A DNA stretch of 64,000 nt from Thermohalobaculum sp965263335 (GCA_965263335.1 CBDHHE010000001.1:4898001-4962000), one strand, 5' to 3'; shown: positions 34,089 to 42,714, counted from the stretch's first letter. Made by a program: numbers and translations. The notes: generated by a model not told the origin, from the sequence alone.

Positions 34089-35447
34089 ATGTCGTATCAT
34101 TGGAAGAGTGGCTGGGCCTCGAAGTGGGGCTTTGCCTCGAAGCTCAAAGCTTCTGCTTGGTCCAAGAAGAAAGCCCACTGGTCGCGAGACGACGACGGTG
34201 GTCACAAGAAATCCTGGAGCTGGTCGCGCGACTGCGACGACGATGGCGGGCGGAAAAAGTTCGGCTGGTCGCATGATCGCGACGGATACAGCAAGAAGGC
34301 CCACTGGGGCTGGAAGAAGAAAAAGAAGAAGAAAGAGTGCGAAGACGAGTGCGAAGAGACCGTCGTTGATTTCGAGAACTTCAAGGCGGGCGACGTCGTC
34401 TCGACCATCCAGACCGGTATTGCCGGACTGACGATTGCGGTCAGCGGCCTGAACGGCGAACGTCCGGAGGTCAACGCCGCGACGATCTTCGATACCGACA
34501 ATCCCACCGGCGGCGATGTCGACCTGACGGGTACGGGCAACGTGCTGATCATCAACGACGGCGATCCGGGTGACGTTGCGCCCGACGACGAGGAGAACGG
34601 CGGTCAGCTGAACTTCACCTTCTCGGATGAAGTGAACCTCACCTCGATCAACATCGTCGACACTGAAGAGGGCGGCCAGATCGAGGCCTTCGCCGACGGT
34701 GTCAGCCTGGGCATGATCGACATTCCCGAGGTTGCCAACGGCGAAATCCAGACCGTCGATCTCAGCATGTTCGACAATGTCGACGAGCTGCGCGTGACCC
34801 TCGACGGATCGGGCGCCATCGACGATCTCGCTCTCGAAGCGTGCCCGGACAAGCCGGCGCCCAAATGCTGGCCGGCCTCGAAGGTGCTGAAGTGCCTGAA
34901 GCAGAAGATCAAGACCTGTGACAAGAAGTGCAAGGAAGTCACCATCGACTTCGAGGATCTGGACGCAGGCGACACCGTCTCGTCGATCAACACCGGTGTC
35001 CGCGGGCTGACCATCGACGTGACCGGCGAGAATGCCGAGTTCGCCATCGCCAACTCGGCGATGATCTTCGACACCGACAATCCGACCGGCGGTGACACCG
35101 ATCTGACCGGTGGCGGCAATGTGCTGATCATCGCCGATGACGGTCCGGGCACGACGCCGGATGACGAGGAGAACGGTGGCACGCTGATCTTCAACTTCTC
35201 TCGTGATGTGAACCTCGATTCCCTCGAGCTTCTCGACACCGAGGAAGGCGGCGAGATCGAAGTCTTCGACAATGGCGCGCTGATCGGTTCGGTCGACATC
35301 CCGGAGATCGGCAATGCCGAGACCCAGACCATCGATCTCAGCGCTTTCGACAGCGTCGATGAGCTGCGTGTGACGTTTGACGGATCGGGCGCGCTGGATG
35401 ACCTCGAGCTCCAGGTCTGCCGCGATCACTGCAGCTGGTACTGCTGA
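34089..35447 (+). CDS. Lys/Trp-rich protein with two tandem acidic repeat domains, unknown function
   Basis: 452 aa, not recognised as a named family. Residues 1-84 are very basic and Trp-rich, in short repeats such as SKKKAHW and a seven-Lys run. Then come two homologous domains of about 165 residues (about 88-252 and 281-444) sharing FDTDNPTGGD-DLTG-GNVLII, PDDEENGG, DTEEGG, DIPE, VDELRVT and DGSGA-DDL. Each is flanked by cysteines and they are joined by a Lys/Cys-rich linker. The domains look like beta-sandwich extracellular modules, perhaps Ca-binding, but there is no Sec signal. ATG 34089 has GAGGAG upstream. Two hairpins follow the gene. Export by a dedicated route is possible but unproven. 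Confidence 0.85.
   Translation: MSYHWKSGWASKWGFASKLKASAWSKKKAHWSRDDDGGHKKSWSWSRDCDDDGGRKKFGWSHDRDGYSKKAHWGWKKKKKKKECEDECEETVVDFENFKAGDVVSTIQTGIAGLTIAVSGLNGERPEVNAATIFDTDNPTGGDVDLTGTGNVLIINDGDPGDVAPDDEENGGQLNFTFSDEVNLTSINIVDTEEGGQIEAFADGVSLGMIDIPEVANGEIQTVDLSMFDNVDELRVTLDGSGAIDDLALEACPDKPAPKCWPASKVLKCLKQKIKTCDKKCKEVTIDFEDLDAGDTVSSINTGVRGLTIDVTGENAEFAIANSAMIFDTDNPTGGDTDLTGGGNVLIIADDGPGTTPDDEENGGTLIFNFSRDVNLDSLELLDTEEGGEIEVFDNGALIGSVDIPEIGNAETQTIDLSAFDSVDELRVTFDGSGALDDLELQVCRDHCSWYC
34350..34844 (+). repeat. Repeat domain 1 of the tandem-domain protein
   Basis: Codes for residues about 88-252. Its protein motifs recur in order in the second copy: VDFENFKAGDVVSTI, TIFDTDNPTGGDVDLTG, DEENGGQLNF, VDTEEGGQIEAF, IDIPEVANGEIQTVDLS and VDELRVTLDGSGAIDDL. 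An internal duplication at the protein level. Confidence 0.85.
34929..35420 (+). repeat. Repeat domain 2 of the tandem-domain protein
   Basis: Codes for residues about 281-444, with the same motif order as copy 1: IDFEDLDAGDTVSSI, MIFDTDNPTGGDTDLTG, DEENGGTLIFN, LDTEEGGEIEVF, VDIPEIGNAETQTIDLS and VDELRVTFDGSGALDDL. The two copies differ enough at many positions that the duplication is not recent. Confidence 0.85.
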
Positions 35448-35458
35448 TCCCGAGACGT

Positions 35459-35488
35459 GACCGCCGGCATGCTCGCGTGCCGGCGGTC
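35459..35488 (+). terminator. Strong hairpin after the tandem-domain gene
   Basis: Perfect 11-bp stem: arm GACCGCCGGCA (35459-35469), eight-base loop, arm TGCCGGCGGTC (35478-35488), 11 bp after the stop codon. No T-run follows at once; together with the next hairpin it probably ends or protects the transcript. Confidence 0.6.
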
Positions 35489-35506
35489 TGTCGTCCCACC
35501 TACCAC

Positions 35507-35540
35507 AAGAGCCGCGGCACGCCGCGGCTCTTCGCGTTTT
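35507..35540 (+). terminator. Rho-independent-like terminator
   Basis: Perfect 11-bp stem AAGAGCCGCGG (35507-35517) and CCGCGGCTCTT (35522-35532) with a four-base loop, followed by CGCGTTTT. This is the clearest intrinsic-terminator shape in the window, placed about 60 bp after the tandem-domain gene. Confidence 0.75.
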
Positions 35541-35692
35541 CAGGGGGTTAGCCGGGGCGTCTGTTGGCCGATCGCGATCTCTGGTGCGGACGCTGTGTCC
35601 GCATGCGTCAGCAATCTGCCCGCGGAGCGGGATCCGCCCTCGACATTTCACCCTGATTCGCTGTATGCACCCCCGGCATTGAGGAGACGAAC

Positions 35693-35725
35693 ATGATGAG
35701 GCTCACCCGCTACCTGTCGAGCTGA
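35693..35725 (+). CDS. Candidate 10-residue leader peptide upstream of the ABC exporter
   Basis: A minimal ORF, Met-Met-Arg-Leu-Thr-Arg-Tyr-Leu-Ser-Ser-stop, preceded by a perfect GAGGAG at a spacing of seven bases. It ends about 97 bp upstream of the ABC exporter ATG, and its stop codon is the first base triplet of a 6-bp hairpin. This layout is that of a translational attenuator controlling an efflux transporter. No database support can be given; the strong ribosome site and the hairpin placement are the evidence. Confidence 0.45.
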   Translation: MMRLTRYLSS

Positions 35726-35776
35726 CGCGACTCCAGCGTCACCTGCGACCCCCGCGCCCCGCCAGAGGCTGGCGCG
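35723..35776 (+). promoter_or_regulatory. Two leader hairpins before the ABC exporter
   Basis: Hairpin one: TGACGC (35723-35728) with GCGTCA (35736-35741), seven-base loop, its first arm including the leader stop codon. Hairpin two: CGCGCC (35753-35758) with GGCGCG (35771-35776) and an inner GCC/GGC pair. Ribosomes stalled on the leader ORF would disturb the first hairpin. A regulatory role is inference. Confidence 0.4.
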
Positions 35777-35821
35777 ACTGTGGTGTGAACCCTTCGTCTT
35801 CCTGATCTCCCGGATGTCATC

Positions 35822-37660
35822 ATGTTTCGTTATTTTGAGAATCTTGTCGACCCGTTCGGCTCCGTGCCCGTTGGGGCGCCGCCGCAGAGCCTTTGGCGCT
35901 ATTACCGCAGCCAGCTCGCAGCGATGCGCCGCTGGATCCCGTGGATCGCCGTCACCGGCATGCTCGCGGCGATCATCGAGAGCGGCCTGATCTTCTATTC
36001 CGGCCGTCTGGTCGACCTGATGACCGAGGCAGGTGTCGAGGCGTTCTGGGCGCAGCACGGCGTCGAGGTGGTTCTGGCCGCGCTGTTCATCCTGTTCGTC
36101 CGACCAATGGCCATCGGCATCAACCACCTGTTCCTCGAGCAGACCCTCGCCAGCAACATGCAGGAGCAGGTCAGATGGCGGGCGCATCGCCACCTGCTGG
36201 GCCAGTCGGTGGGGTTTTTCCAGTCCGACTATGCGGGACGGCTCTCGAACCGTGTGATGCAGCTCGGTCCGGCGGTCGAGGATTCGAGCTACATGGCGTT
36301 CGAGGGGCTCTGGTACGCCGCCACCTATGCGCTGGGCGCGACGATCGTGCTGGCGCAGATCGACGTGCGCCTGGCGATCCCGCTGGTGATCTGGCTCGGC
36401 ATCTACGTGCTCTATGTGCGCAGCATTGCCGTGCGCGTGGCCTCGGCGTCCGAGAAGTGGTCGGATGCGCGTTCCATGGTCACGGGCCGGGTCGTCGATG
36501 CCTATGCCAACATCGAGACGGTCAAGCTCTTTGCGCAGGATGGCCGCGAGGAGGCCTATGTGCTGAGTGCCATGCGCCGACTGCGCCTGCGCTTTCAGCG
36601 GTTCCTGCGCCTGATGACCGAGCTGTCGCTGGGACTGACCGCGATCAATGGCTTGCTGATCATCGGCGTTCTGACGCCCGCGATCTGGCTTTGGCAGCAC
36701 GGCATCGTCTCGATCGGCGAGGTCGCGGCGGCTTCTGCGCTCACCATCCGGCTGAACGGCATGAGCGGCTGGATCATGTGGGTGACGATCCGCCTGTTCG
36801 AGCACTTCGGCGTGATCCGCGAGGGTCTGCGTTCGGTCTCGGTCGAACACACCGTCGTCGACGACCCCGAAGCCACGCGGCTTGGTGTCACCGACGCTGC
36901 CATCCGGTTCGAGGGATTGACCCATCACTACGGCAAGGGCTCGGGCGGGCTGGACAACGTGACGCTGGAGGTCGCCGGTGGCGAGCGGGTGGGGCTGGTC
37001 GGGCGTTCGGGGGCGGGCAAATCGTCCCTCGTGAACCTGCTGCTCCGGTTCCGCGACACCGAACAGGGGCGCATCCTGATCGACGGCCAGGACATCGCCA
37101 AGGTCACGCAGGACAGCCTGCGCGGCGCGATTGGCATGGTCACCCAGGACAGCTCTCTGCTGCACCGCTCGATCAGGGCCAACATTCTCTACGGTCGCCC
37201 CGATGCCACCGAGGCCGAGATGATTGCGGCGGCCGAGCGGGCCGAGGCGCACGAGTTCATCCAGGACTTGCGGGATCCGCATGGCCGGCGGGGCTATGAC
37301 GCTCAGGTGGGCGAACGCGGGGTCAAGCTCTCGGGCGGGCAACGCCAGCGGATCGCGCTGGCGCGTGTGATCCTCAAGAACGCACCGATCCTGGTGCTGG
37401 ACGAGGCGACGTCGGCGCTCGATTCGGAGGTCGAGGCGGCGATCCAGTCGACGCTCTATGATGTGATGGAGGGCAAGACGGTGATGGCCATCGCGCACCG
37501 GCTCAGCACCATCAGCCGGATGGACCGGATCATCGTCCTCGACGAGGGCCGGGTCGTGGAGCAGGGCACCCACACCGAACTGCTGGCGCGCGACGGGCTC
37601 TACGCGAGCTTCTGGCACAGGCAGTCCGGCGGGATGATCGGCATCGAGGCGGCAGAGTAG
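35822..37660 (+). CDS. ABC exporter, fused membrane and ATPase domains
   Basis: 612-aa half-transporter exporter: six-helix ABC membrane domain (about 35-320) and ATPase with Walker A VGRSGAGKSSLVNLL, signature KLSGGQRQRIALARV, Walker B PILVLDEATSALDSE and switch His MAIAHRLSTI. Resembles MsbA/multidrug or siderophore-type exporters; substrate unknown. The conserved N-terminus FRYFENLVDPFGSVPVGAPPQ is shared with a common proteobacterial exporter subgroup as I recall it. Upstream lie a candidate leader ORF and hairpins. The preceding tandem-domain gene is separated by hairpins, so cotranscription is doubtful. Confidence 0.92.
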   Translation: MFRYFENLVDPFGSVPVGAPPQSLWRYYRSQLAAMRRWIPWIAVTGMLAAIIESGLIFYSGRLVDLMTEAGVEAFWAQHGVEVVLAALFILFVRPMAIGINHLFLEQTLASNMQEQVRWRAHRHLLGQSVGFFQSDYAGRLSNRVMQLGPAVEDSSYMAFEGLWYAATYALGATIVLAQIDVRLAIPLVIWLGIYVLYVRSIAVRVASASEKWSDARSMVTGRVVDAYANIETVKLFAQDGREEAYVLSAMRRLRLRFQRFLRLMTELSLGLTAINGLLIIGVLTPAIWLWQHGIVSIGEVAAASALTIRLNGMSGWIMWVTIRLFEHFGVIREGLRSVSVEHTVVDDPEATRLGVTDAAIRFEGLTHHYGKGSGGLDNVTLEVAGGERVGLVGRSGAGKSSLVNLLLRFRDTEQGRILIDGQDIAKVTQDSLRGAIGMVTQDSSLLHRSIRANILYGRPDATEAEMIAAAERAEAHEFIQDLRDPHGRRGYDAQVGERGVKLSGGQRQRIALARVILKNAPILVLDEATSALDSEVEAAIQSTLYDVMEGKTVMAIAHRLSTISRMDRIIVLDEGRVVEQGTHTELLARDGLYASFWHRQSGGMIGIEAAE

Positions 37661-37667
37661 GCCCCGG

Positions 37668-38507
37668 TCAGGCCTCGCAAATGTCCGCGAGGCTGTCCGC
37701 AAGCCACGTCCAGTCTCGGGCGGCGCTGTCGTTCAGGGCGAGATAGGCGGGGCGCTCGAACTCGGGCGCCCCCGGCACGCAGAAGAGCCTGCCAGACGCC
37801 ACGAGCGGTGCGGCGATCCGCTCCGGCAGATAGGCCCGGCCGCCATGGGTCAGGATGTGCTCGAGACCCAGAACCGCAGAGCCGAAGCTGAGCCGGGCGG
37901 AGACCGCGTCGGCGAATGTTGCCGCGTGCTGGCGACCGAAATCCTCGCCCGCCTCGACGAAGATATAGCCGGGGTCAAACCCGGCGGGTGCATCGGGATC
38001 GGTCGACACCAGGATCAGCCGGTCCGTCGGCAGCGACTGCACCGACTGGCGGGCCCGTGCCATGGGCCAGTAGGTCAGCGAAATGTCCGTGAGCCCGCTG
38101 GAAAGCCACGCGGCCAGTTCGGTCTGCCCGCCATGCCAGACCGACAGCGCGACATCGGGCTGGTTCACGCGGATGTTCTCGAACAGCCGGCGACCGAGCG
38201 CAGGCCATAGATCCGCATGACAGCCGATGTTGCAGACAGTGCGGATCGAGGTCGGCAGCGCCGTCTCCTGGCGGGCCTGCTGCCAGAGCTCGAGCATCGT
38301 CTCGGCATAGCGCTTCAGGCGCTGGCCCGAGCCCGTCGGCGTAACCCCCGATTTGTGCCGGTTGATCAGCGTCTGTCCGAGCTCGTCCTCGAGGGCGCGC
38401 AGCCGGGCGGTAACGGTGGATTGCGTGACGTGCAGCCGTTCGGAGGCCCGCACAAGGCTGCCGGCGTCGAGGATCGTGAGGAAGGTTTGCAGCGCTGCGA
38501 GGTTCAT
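37668..38507 (-). CDS. LysR-family transcriptional regulator
   Basis: 279-aa LysR regulator. N-terminal winged helix: MNLAALQTFLTILDAGSLVR, ASERLHVTQSTVTARLRALE, then the type 2 periplasmic-binding-like effector domain from about 90. Convergent with the ABC exporter (stops eight bases apart) and divergent from the luciferase-like gene, 99 bp away, which is the likely target. The intergenic stretch is AT-rich with TTCGGTTTTGGCGAA- and AAATATTCGATTTTATGAAG-like pieces but no single clear LysR box. Confidence 0.92.
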   Translation of the reverse strand: MNLAALQTFLTILDAGSLVRASERLHVTQSTVTARLRALEDELGQTLINRHKSGVTPTGSGQRLKRYAETMLELWQQARQETALPTSIRTVCNIGCHADLWPALGRRLFENIRVNQPDVALSVWHGGQTELAAWLSSGLTDISLTYWPMARARQSVQSLPTDRLILVSTDPDAPAGFDPGYIFVEAGEDFGRQHAATFADAVSARLSFGSAVLGLEHILTHGGRAYLPERIAAPLVASGRLFCVPGAPEFERPAYLALNDSAARDWTWLADSLADICEA

Positions 38508-38606
38508 GACTGAAAATTCGGTTTTGGCGAATATATCATGCAGAAATATTCGATTTTATGAAGCAGCGATTCTGCCTACCCTGCCGAGGCATTTCAGGGG
38601 GACAGG

Positions 38607-39644
38607 ATGAAGTTTCATCTCGCCGTAAATCTCGAGCGCATGGATCCCGCCACCGACATGGCCGCGGTGCGCGATCACACGCTTGCCATGGTGCGTCTGG
38701 CAGATGATGCGGGTTTCGAAGTCGCCTGGGCGGCCGAGCATCACGCCTTGGAGATGACGATTGCGCCCAACCCGTTCCAGATTCTCACCTGGTGGGCCGG
38801 TGCAACATCGCGGATCCGTCTCGGATGCGCTGTGGCGAATGCGGCGTATTGGCACCCGATCAACCTTGCGGGGGAGGCGGCGCTCCTGGATCTGATTTCG
38901 GGAGGCCGGCTCGAGCTTGGTCTCGGGTCCGGCGCCTATCAGCGCGAATTCGACCGCATGCGCCCGGGCGTCGATCAAAAGGATGGCTGGCGCTACATGC
39001 AGGAGATGCTGCCGCTCGTCCGCGCCCTCTGGCAGGGCGATGTGGAACATGACGGAACCCATTGGCAGTTCCCGAAGGCGACCTCCTGCCCGAAGCCCGT
39101 GCAGGCCGAGGTGCCGTTCTGGGTCGCGGCCCGTTCGCCGGTCACCTTCGACTATGCGGTGGCAAACGATTGCCACGTGATGAGCTGGCCGCTGACAATG
39201 CCGTTCGCCGAAGCCGAGAAATACCGCGCACAACTGGACGACGCGGCGGCGAAGAGCGGCGCGCCCTACACTGGTCGGTTCGCCATGATGCGCCATGCGG
39301 CGGTCTATGATGACGATGACGGTCGGGCCGAAGCACTTTCGGCCGTGCGCAACGTGCTCGGCCAGTTCGGCAACCTGATGATGAAGAAGGGCGACGTCGT
39401 GAACGGGTTTCCCGAACGGGTGCCGCTGGAGGAACTCGATGGCAATGTCCGTGTCGAGCCCGGGATGCTCGAGGAGAACCTCTTGTTCGGCACGCCCGAC
39501 GTGGTGGTCGAGAAACTCAGGCGCTACGAAGCGTTGGGGGTCGATGCGTTCATCTACTATGCCTCGATGGGGCTGGGGATGGAGGCGCAGAAGCGGTCGC
39601 TGCGGCTGTTCATCGAGCGCGTTATGCCCGCCTTCTCGGCATGA
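38607..39644 (+). CDS. Luciferase-like (LLM) flavin monooxygenase
   Basis: 345-aa member of the bacterial-luciferase superfamily, using FMNH2 from a separate reductase. TIM-barrel segments: FEVAWAAEHHALEMTIAPNP, RIRLGCAVANAAYWHPINLA, DLISGGRLELGLGSGAYQRE and VPFWVAARSPVTF. The substrate is not evident. Its ATG follows GGGGGAC, and its stop overlaps the alpha/beta hydrolase start as ATGA, so oxidation and hydrolysis of one compound are probably coupled under the divergent LysR regulator. Confidence 0.9.
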   Translation: MKFHLAVNLERMDPATDMAAVRDHTLAMVRLADDAGFEVAWAAEHHALEMTIAPNPFQILTWWAGATSRIRLGCAVANAAYWHPINLAGEAALLDLISGGRLELGLGSGAYQREFDRMRPGVDQKDGWRYMQEMLPLVRALWQGDVEHDGTHWQFPKATSCPKPVQAEVPFWVAARSPVTFDYAVANDCHVMSWPLTMPFAEAEKYRAQLDDAAAKSGAPYTGRFAMMRHAAVYDDDDGRAEALSAVRNVLGQFGNLMMKKGDVVNGFPERVPLEELDGNVRVEPGMLEENLLFGTPDVVVEKLRRYEALGVDAFIYYASMGLGMEAQKRSLRLFIERVMPAFSA

Positions 39645-40441
39645 AGCGCGCGCCTGACGGGACCGCCTACGAGGTGCACGGACCGGAGGGCGCCCCGGCG
39701 GTTGTGCTGATCCACGGCCTCGGGTTGTGCCGCGGGCTTTGGGCGGCGCATCTGCCGGCATTGGCCGCGACCCACAGGGTACTGACCTACGATCTCTATG
39801 GCCATGGCGAGAGCGCGCCTGCGCCGGCCACGGCCTGTCTGGCCCTCTATGCCGGTCAGATCGTCCGGCTCATGGACGAGGTCGGGCTGGACCGTGCCGC
39901 GATCGTCGGGTTCTCGATCGGTGGCATGATCAACCGGCGACTTGTCATGGATCATGGTGACCGGGTCGCGGCGCTGGCCATTCTGAACTCGCCGCATGAC
40001 CGGGGGCCGGAGGCGCAGGAGGCCGTCGAAGCGCGCGCAGCCACGGTGCGCAACGACGGCGCGATGGCGACCCTTGACGCCGCACTCGAGCGCTGGTTCA
40101 CACCCGAGTTCCGGACCGCCCGTCCGGACGTGATGCAACAGGTGCGGGACTGGCGGGCAAGCGTAGAGCCCGAGAGCTATGCCCAGGCCGCCTGGGTTCT
40201 GGCGCATGGCGTGCGGGAGCTTGTGCGCCCGGAGCCGCCCATAGTCGTGCCGGCGCTGGTTCTGACCTGCGAGCATGACAGCGGCAGCACCCCTGCAATG
40301 AGCCGTGCCATCGCCGCCGAGATTGCCGGTGCCGAGATACACATCGTACCGCGCCTGCAGCATCTCGGGCTGATGGAGGCCCCAGAGCTCTTCACCGGGC
40401 CGGTGCTTGACTTCCTTGCCCGGGTGCAGCGCCCGCGCTGA
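39641..40441 (+). CDS. Alpha/beta hydrolase
   Basis: 266-aa alpha/beta-fold hydrolase: oxyanion region VVLIHGLGLCRGLW, nucleophile elbow GFSIGG (Ser), DLYGHGES, acid region LVLTCEHDSGS and His in RLQHLGLMEAPE. Similar to 3-oxoadipate enol-lactonase or proline iminopeptidase-like enzymes. Coupled to the luciferase-like gene, so a lactone or ester product of that monooxygenase is a reasonable guess. Stops abut the convergent phosphoesterase gene. Confidence 0.9.
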   Translation: MKRAPDGTAYEVHGPEGAPAVVLIHGLGLCRGLWAAHLPALAATHRVLTYDLYGHGESAPAPATACLALYAGQIVRLMDEVGLDRAAIVGFSIGGMINRRLVMDHGDRVAALAILNSPHDRGPEAQEAVEARAATVRNDGAMATLDAALERWFTPEFRTARPDVMQQVRDWRASVEPESYAQAAWVLAHGVRELVRPEPPIVVPALVLTCEHDSGSTPAMSRAIAAEIAGAEIHIVPRLQHLGLMEAPELFTGPVLDFLARVQRPR

Positions 40442-41266
40442 TCAGCGGGCCATCGCCGCGCGGTTCCACGCCGCGTAGTCCGGCGAGCCTTCCACTCTCA
40501 GCTCGCCGCCATAGCCGTACTCGACCATGTGAACGGTCACGGATGGGCCGTCGATCAGGATCACCGCATAGGCCTCCGGCAGATCGGACGCCGTCAGGAG
40601 ATCACGCTCGCCGAAGCTCATCCAGCCTGCATGGTTGGTGCCGCGCGGCGCGCTGAGCGGGATGCCGTGGAAGGACCCCGAAATCGGCACGTGGCAATGG
40701 CCGAAGAAGATGTGGCGCACCTTTTCGCGGTGCGCGCCGAGCACGCGCCCGAGGCGATCCGCGTCGAGCAGCATGATCATGTCGACCGGTGCCACATGCG
40801 TCGGCACGGGGTTGTGGTGCAGGAAAATCCAGACGGGATCCGGCGCATGGGTCAGCTGCCGGTCGAGCCACGTGGCCCGGGTCTCGCAGAAGTGGCCTGC
40901 ATGGGTGTCCGGTCCCCAGCTGTCCAGCATCAGCGCCGTCCCCTCGGACAGCGGCACGGCCCGCTGGACGAAGCCGTTCTCGTCAGCGAGGTAGGGAAAT
41001 ACCTCGAGGAACGTCGCCCGGTCGTCGTGATTGCCGATGCAGAGGTGCACCGGAACCGGACATTGCGTCAGGCGGTCGCGCAGGCGGGTGTAGTCCGCCG
41101 CATCGCCCCAGTCCGAGAGATCGCCTGTGATGATCAGCGCCTCGGCATCCGGGTGGTTGGTGAGCGCATGCGACAGCGCACGCTCGAAGTTGGCGTTCGG
41201 ATCGCGCCCGCCAATGGTCTGGCCCGGCGTGGTCAGGTGAATATCGGTGAGCTGGATGAGCTTCAT
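40442..41266 (-). CDS. Metallophosphoesterase (GpdQ/CpdA-like)
   Basis: 274-aa calcineurin-type phosphoesterase with a dinuclear metal site: QLTDIHL (D-x-H), IITGDLSDWGD, CIGNHDD, FLHHNPVP and FGHCHVP. Resembles glycerophosphodiesterase GpdQ and class III cyclic-nucleotide phosphodiesterases. ATG 41266 is used because the family begins at MKLIQLTDIH; an upstream in-frame start adds 12 odd residues. It lies 51 bp after the binding-protein gene of a ugp-like importer, consistent with uptake and cleavage of phosphodiesters. Confidence 0.9.
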   Translation of the reverse strand: MKLIQLTDIHLTTPGQTIGGRDPNANFERALSHALTNHPDAEALIITGDLSDWGDAADYTRLRDRLTQCPVPVHLCIGNHDDRATFLEVFPYLADENGFVQRAVPLSEGTALMLDSWGPDTHAGHFCETRATWLDRQLTHAPDPVWIFLHHNPVPTHVAPVDMIMLLDADRLGRVLGAHREKVRHIFFGHCHVPISGSFHGIPLSAPRGTNHAGWMSFGERDLLTASDLPEAYAVILIDGPSVTVHMVEYGYGGELRVEGSPDYAAWNRAAMAR

Positions 41267-41316
41267 GACGACTTGAAAAAGCGGCAGGGTGCGCGCCCGC
41301 ACCCTGCCTGGGAGGA

Positions 41317-42579
41317 TCAGCTGTCAGGCAGCAGGTCTTTGACCTCGTCGGTCATTTCTTCCTGCAGTTCCTGCATGTCGTCGTACTCACCGGTCACGAT
41401 ACCCTCGATGCCGTCGTAGATCACCTGCGTGATCGCGAGGCCGTTGTCCCCGGGATAGGCCTGCCAGTCGCGCAGCAGCGGCAGCTGGCGAACGGCGGTC
41501 TCCTTGTTCGGGTTCTCGGTGTAGAAGTCCGCCAGGATGATCTCGTTGGCGGCCTTGTTCGGCGGCATGTAGCCGGTTGTGCGCGCAACGTCCGCGGCAC
41601 CTTCGCCCGAGGTGATGAACTTCAGCCATTTCCAGGCTGCGTCCAGTTCCGCGGGATCTTCCGATGTCGAGACCATCATGGCCGAGTTGCCGCCCGCCGG
41701 CAGACCCTTCGGACCGTCGGGGAGCAGTCCCGGAAACTCGTTGGTCATGAGCTGGAACTCACCCTGGGCGCGCTCGACGGCCCCCAGAGCCGAGGTCGAC
41801 CAGAACATCATGCCGATCTCGCCGGCGGCAAACGATGCCAGAGCGCCCTTCCACTCGAGGTTCTGCATCTCGCAGCCACGGAAGATTTTCTTCATGGTCT
41901 CAAGCGCGGTCAGGGCTTGCGGGCTGTCGATCAGGACGCTCGCCTTGTCGACGGTTGCCTGATCCTGCGACCACATCAGCGCCTGCAGGAACCAGTTGCC
42001 TGTGATGTTCCAGCCCCAGAAGATCGGGTTCTTCACGCCACCTTCGCGGAGCTTGACGCATGTTGCCACGACCTCGTCCCAGGTCTTGGGCAGCTGGCTT
42101 TGCTCGGTGATCCCCGCCTGAGCCATCAGGTCCATGTTGTAGTAGCCCACCGGGAGCGAGACCGAGAACGGCAGACCGTGCACTTCTCCATTGAAGGTGC
42201 CGAGGTCCAGCATCGCCTGGTGATAGCCGTCCTTGGCGAAATCGGCCTCGTTGGCGATGAACGGCTCGAGCGACTTGGCGATGCCCTTCTCGACCAGCGG
42301 CTGCTGGCGGTTCAGACCCTGCATGGTCACGTCGGGCAGGTTGCCGGCAACGGCCTCGCGCAGGATCGTGTTGGTGCCGTCTTCATAGGACTCGTATGCG
42401 GCGCGCATCTTGATTTCGATGCCCGGGTTCTCGGCGTAGAACTTCGGCAGGATCTTTTCGTAGGTCACGTCGAAGAGGTGGCTGTAGGGATAGGCGAACT
42501 CGACGACGATCTTGTCTTCGGCTGCCGCCTGTCCCGCCAGCGCGGCCAGGACCGCGGCTGTGGCCAACATGCGTTTCAT
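41317..42579 (-). CDS. ABC transporter substrate-binding protein (family 1, UgpB-like)
   Basis: 420-aa periplasmic binding protein with Sec signal (MLATAAVLAALAGQAAAEDK). Core features: NPGIEIKMRAAYESYEDGTN, LPDVTMQGLNRQQPL, GLPFSVSLPVGYYN, GALASFAAGEIGMMFWSTSA and an acidic tail. Belongs to the sugar or glycerol-3-phosphate family. The adjacent phosphodiesterase favours glycerophosphodiesters or glycerol-3-phosphate over sugars, but ligand residues cannot be read with confidence. Separated from the permease gene by 135 bp with a GC-rich hairpin. Confidence 0.88.
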   Translation of the reverse strand: MKRMLATAAVLAALAGQAAAEDKIVVEFAYPYSHLFDVTYEKILPKFYAENPGIEIKMRAAYESYEDGTNTILREAVAGNLPDVTMQGLNRQQPLVEKGIAKSLEPFIANEADFAKDGYHQAMLDLGTFNGEVHGLPFSVSLPVGYYNMDLMAQAGITEQSQLPKTWDEVVATCVKLREGGVKNPIFWGWNITGNWFLQALMWSQDQATVDKASVLIDSPQALTALETMKKIFRGCEMQNLEWKGALASFAAGEIGMMFWSTSALGAVERAQGEFQLMTNEFPGLLPDGPKGLPAGGNSAMMVSTSEDPAELDAAWKWLKFITSGEGAADVARTTGYMPPNKAANEIILADFYTENPNKETAVRQLPLLRDWQAYPGDNGLAITQVIYDGIEGIVTGEYDDMQELQEEMTDEVKDLLPDS

Positions 42580-42675
42580 GGGATACTCCTTCTCCCTGTC
42601 AGGGCGGAGCGGGGTGAGATGCCAATCCTGTCCCCGGCCGCCGGTTGTGTCCCGCTTTGGCGGGCGCTCTGTCGG

Positions 42676-42697
42676 GGGCCGCGTTCACGCGCGGCCC
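42676..42697. repeat. Intercistronic GC-rich hairpin
   Basis: Inverted repeat GGGCCGCG (42676-42683) and CGCGGCCC (42690-42697) with a six-base spacer, in the 135-bp gap between the second permease and the binding-protein gene. No T-run follows on the minus strand. It probably stabilises an mRNA end so that the binding protein can be made in excess; that is inference. Confidence 0.45.
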
Positions 42698-42714
42698 TCA
42701 TCGTTTCAGTCCGG

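Noticed and set aside
35648..37702. Leftward 684-codon open frame opposite the ABC exporter
   Set aside because: Antisense of an exporter with complete Walker and signature motifs; no start signal.
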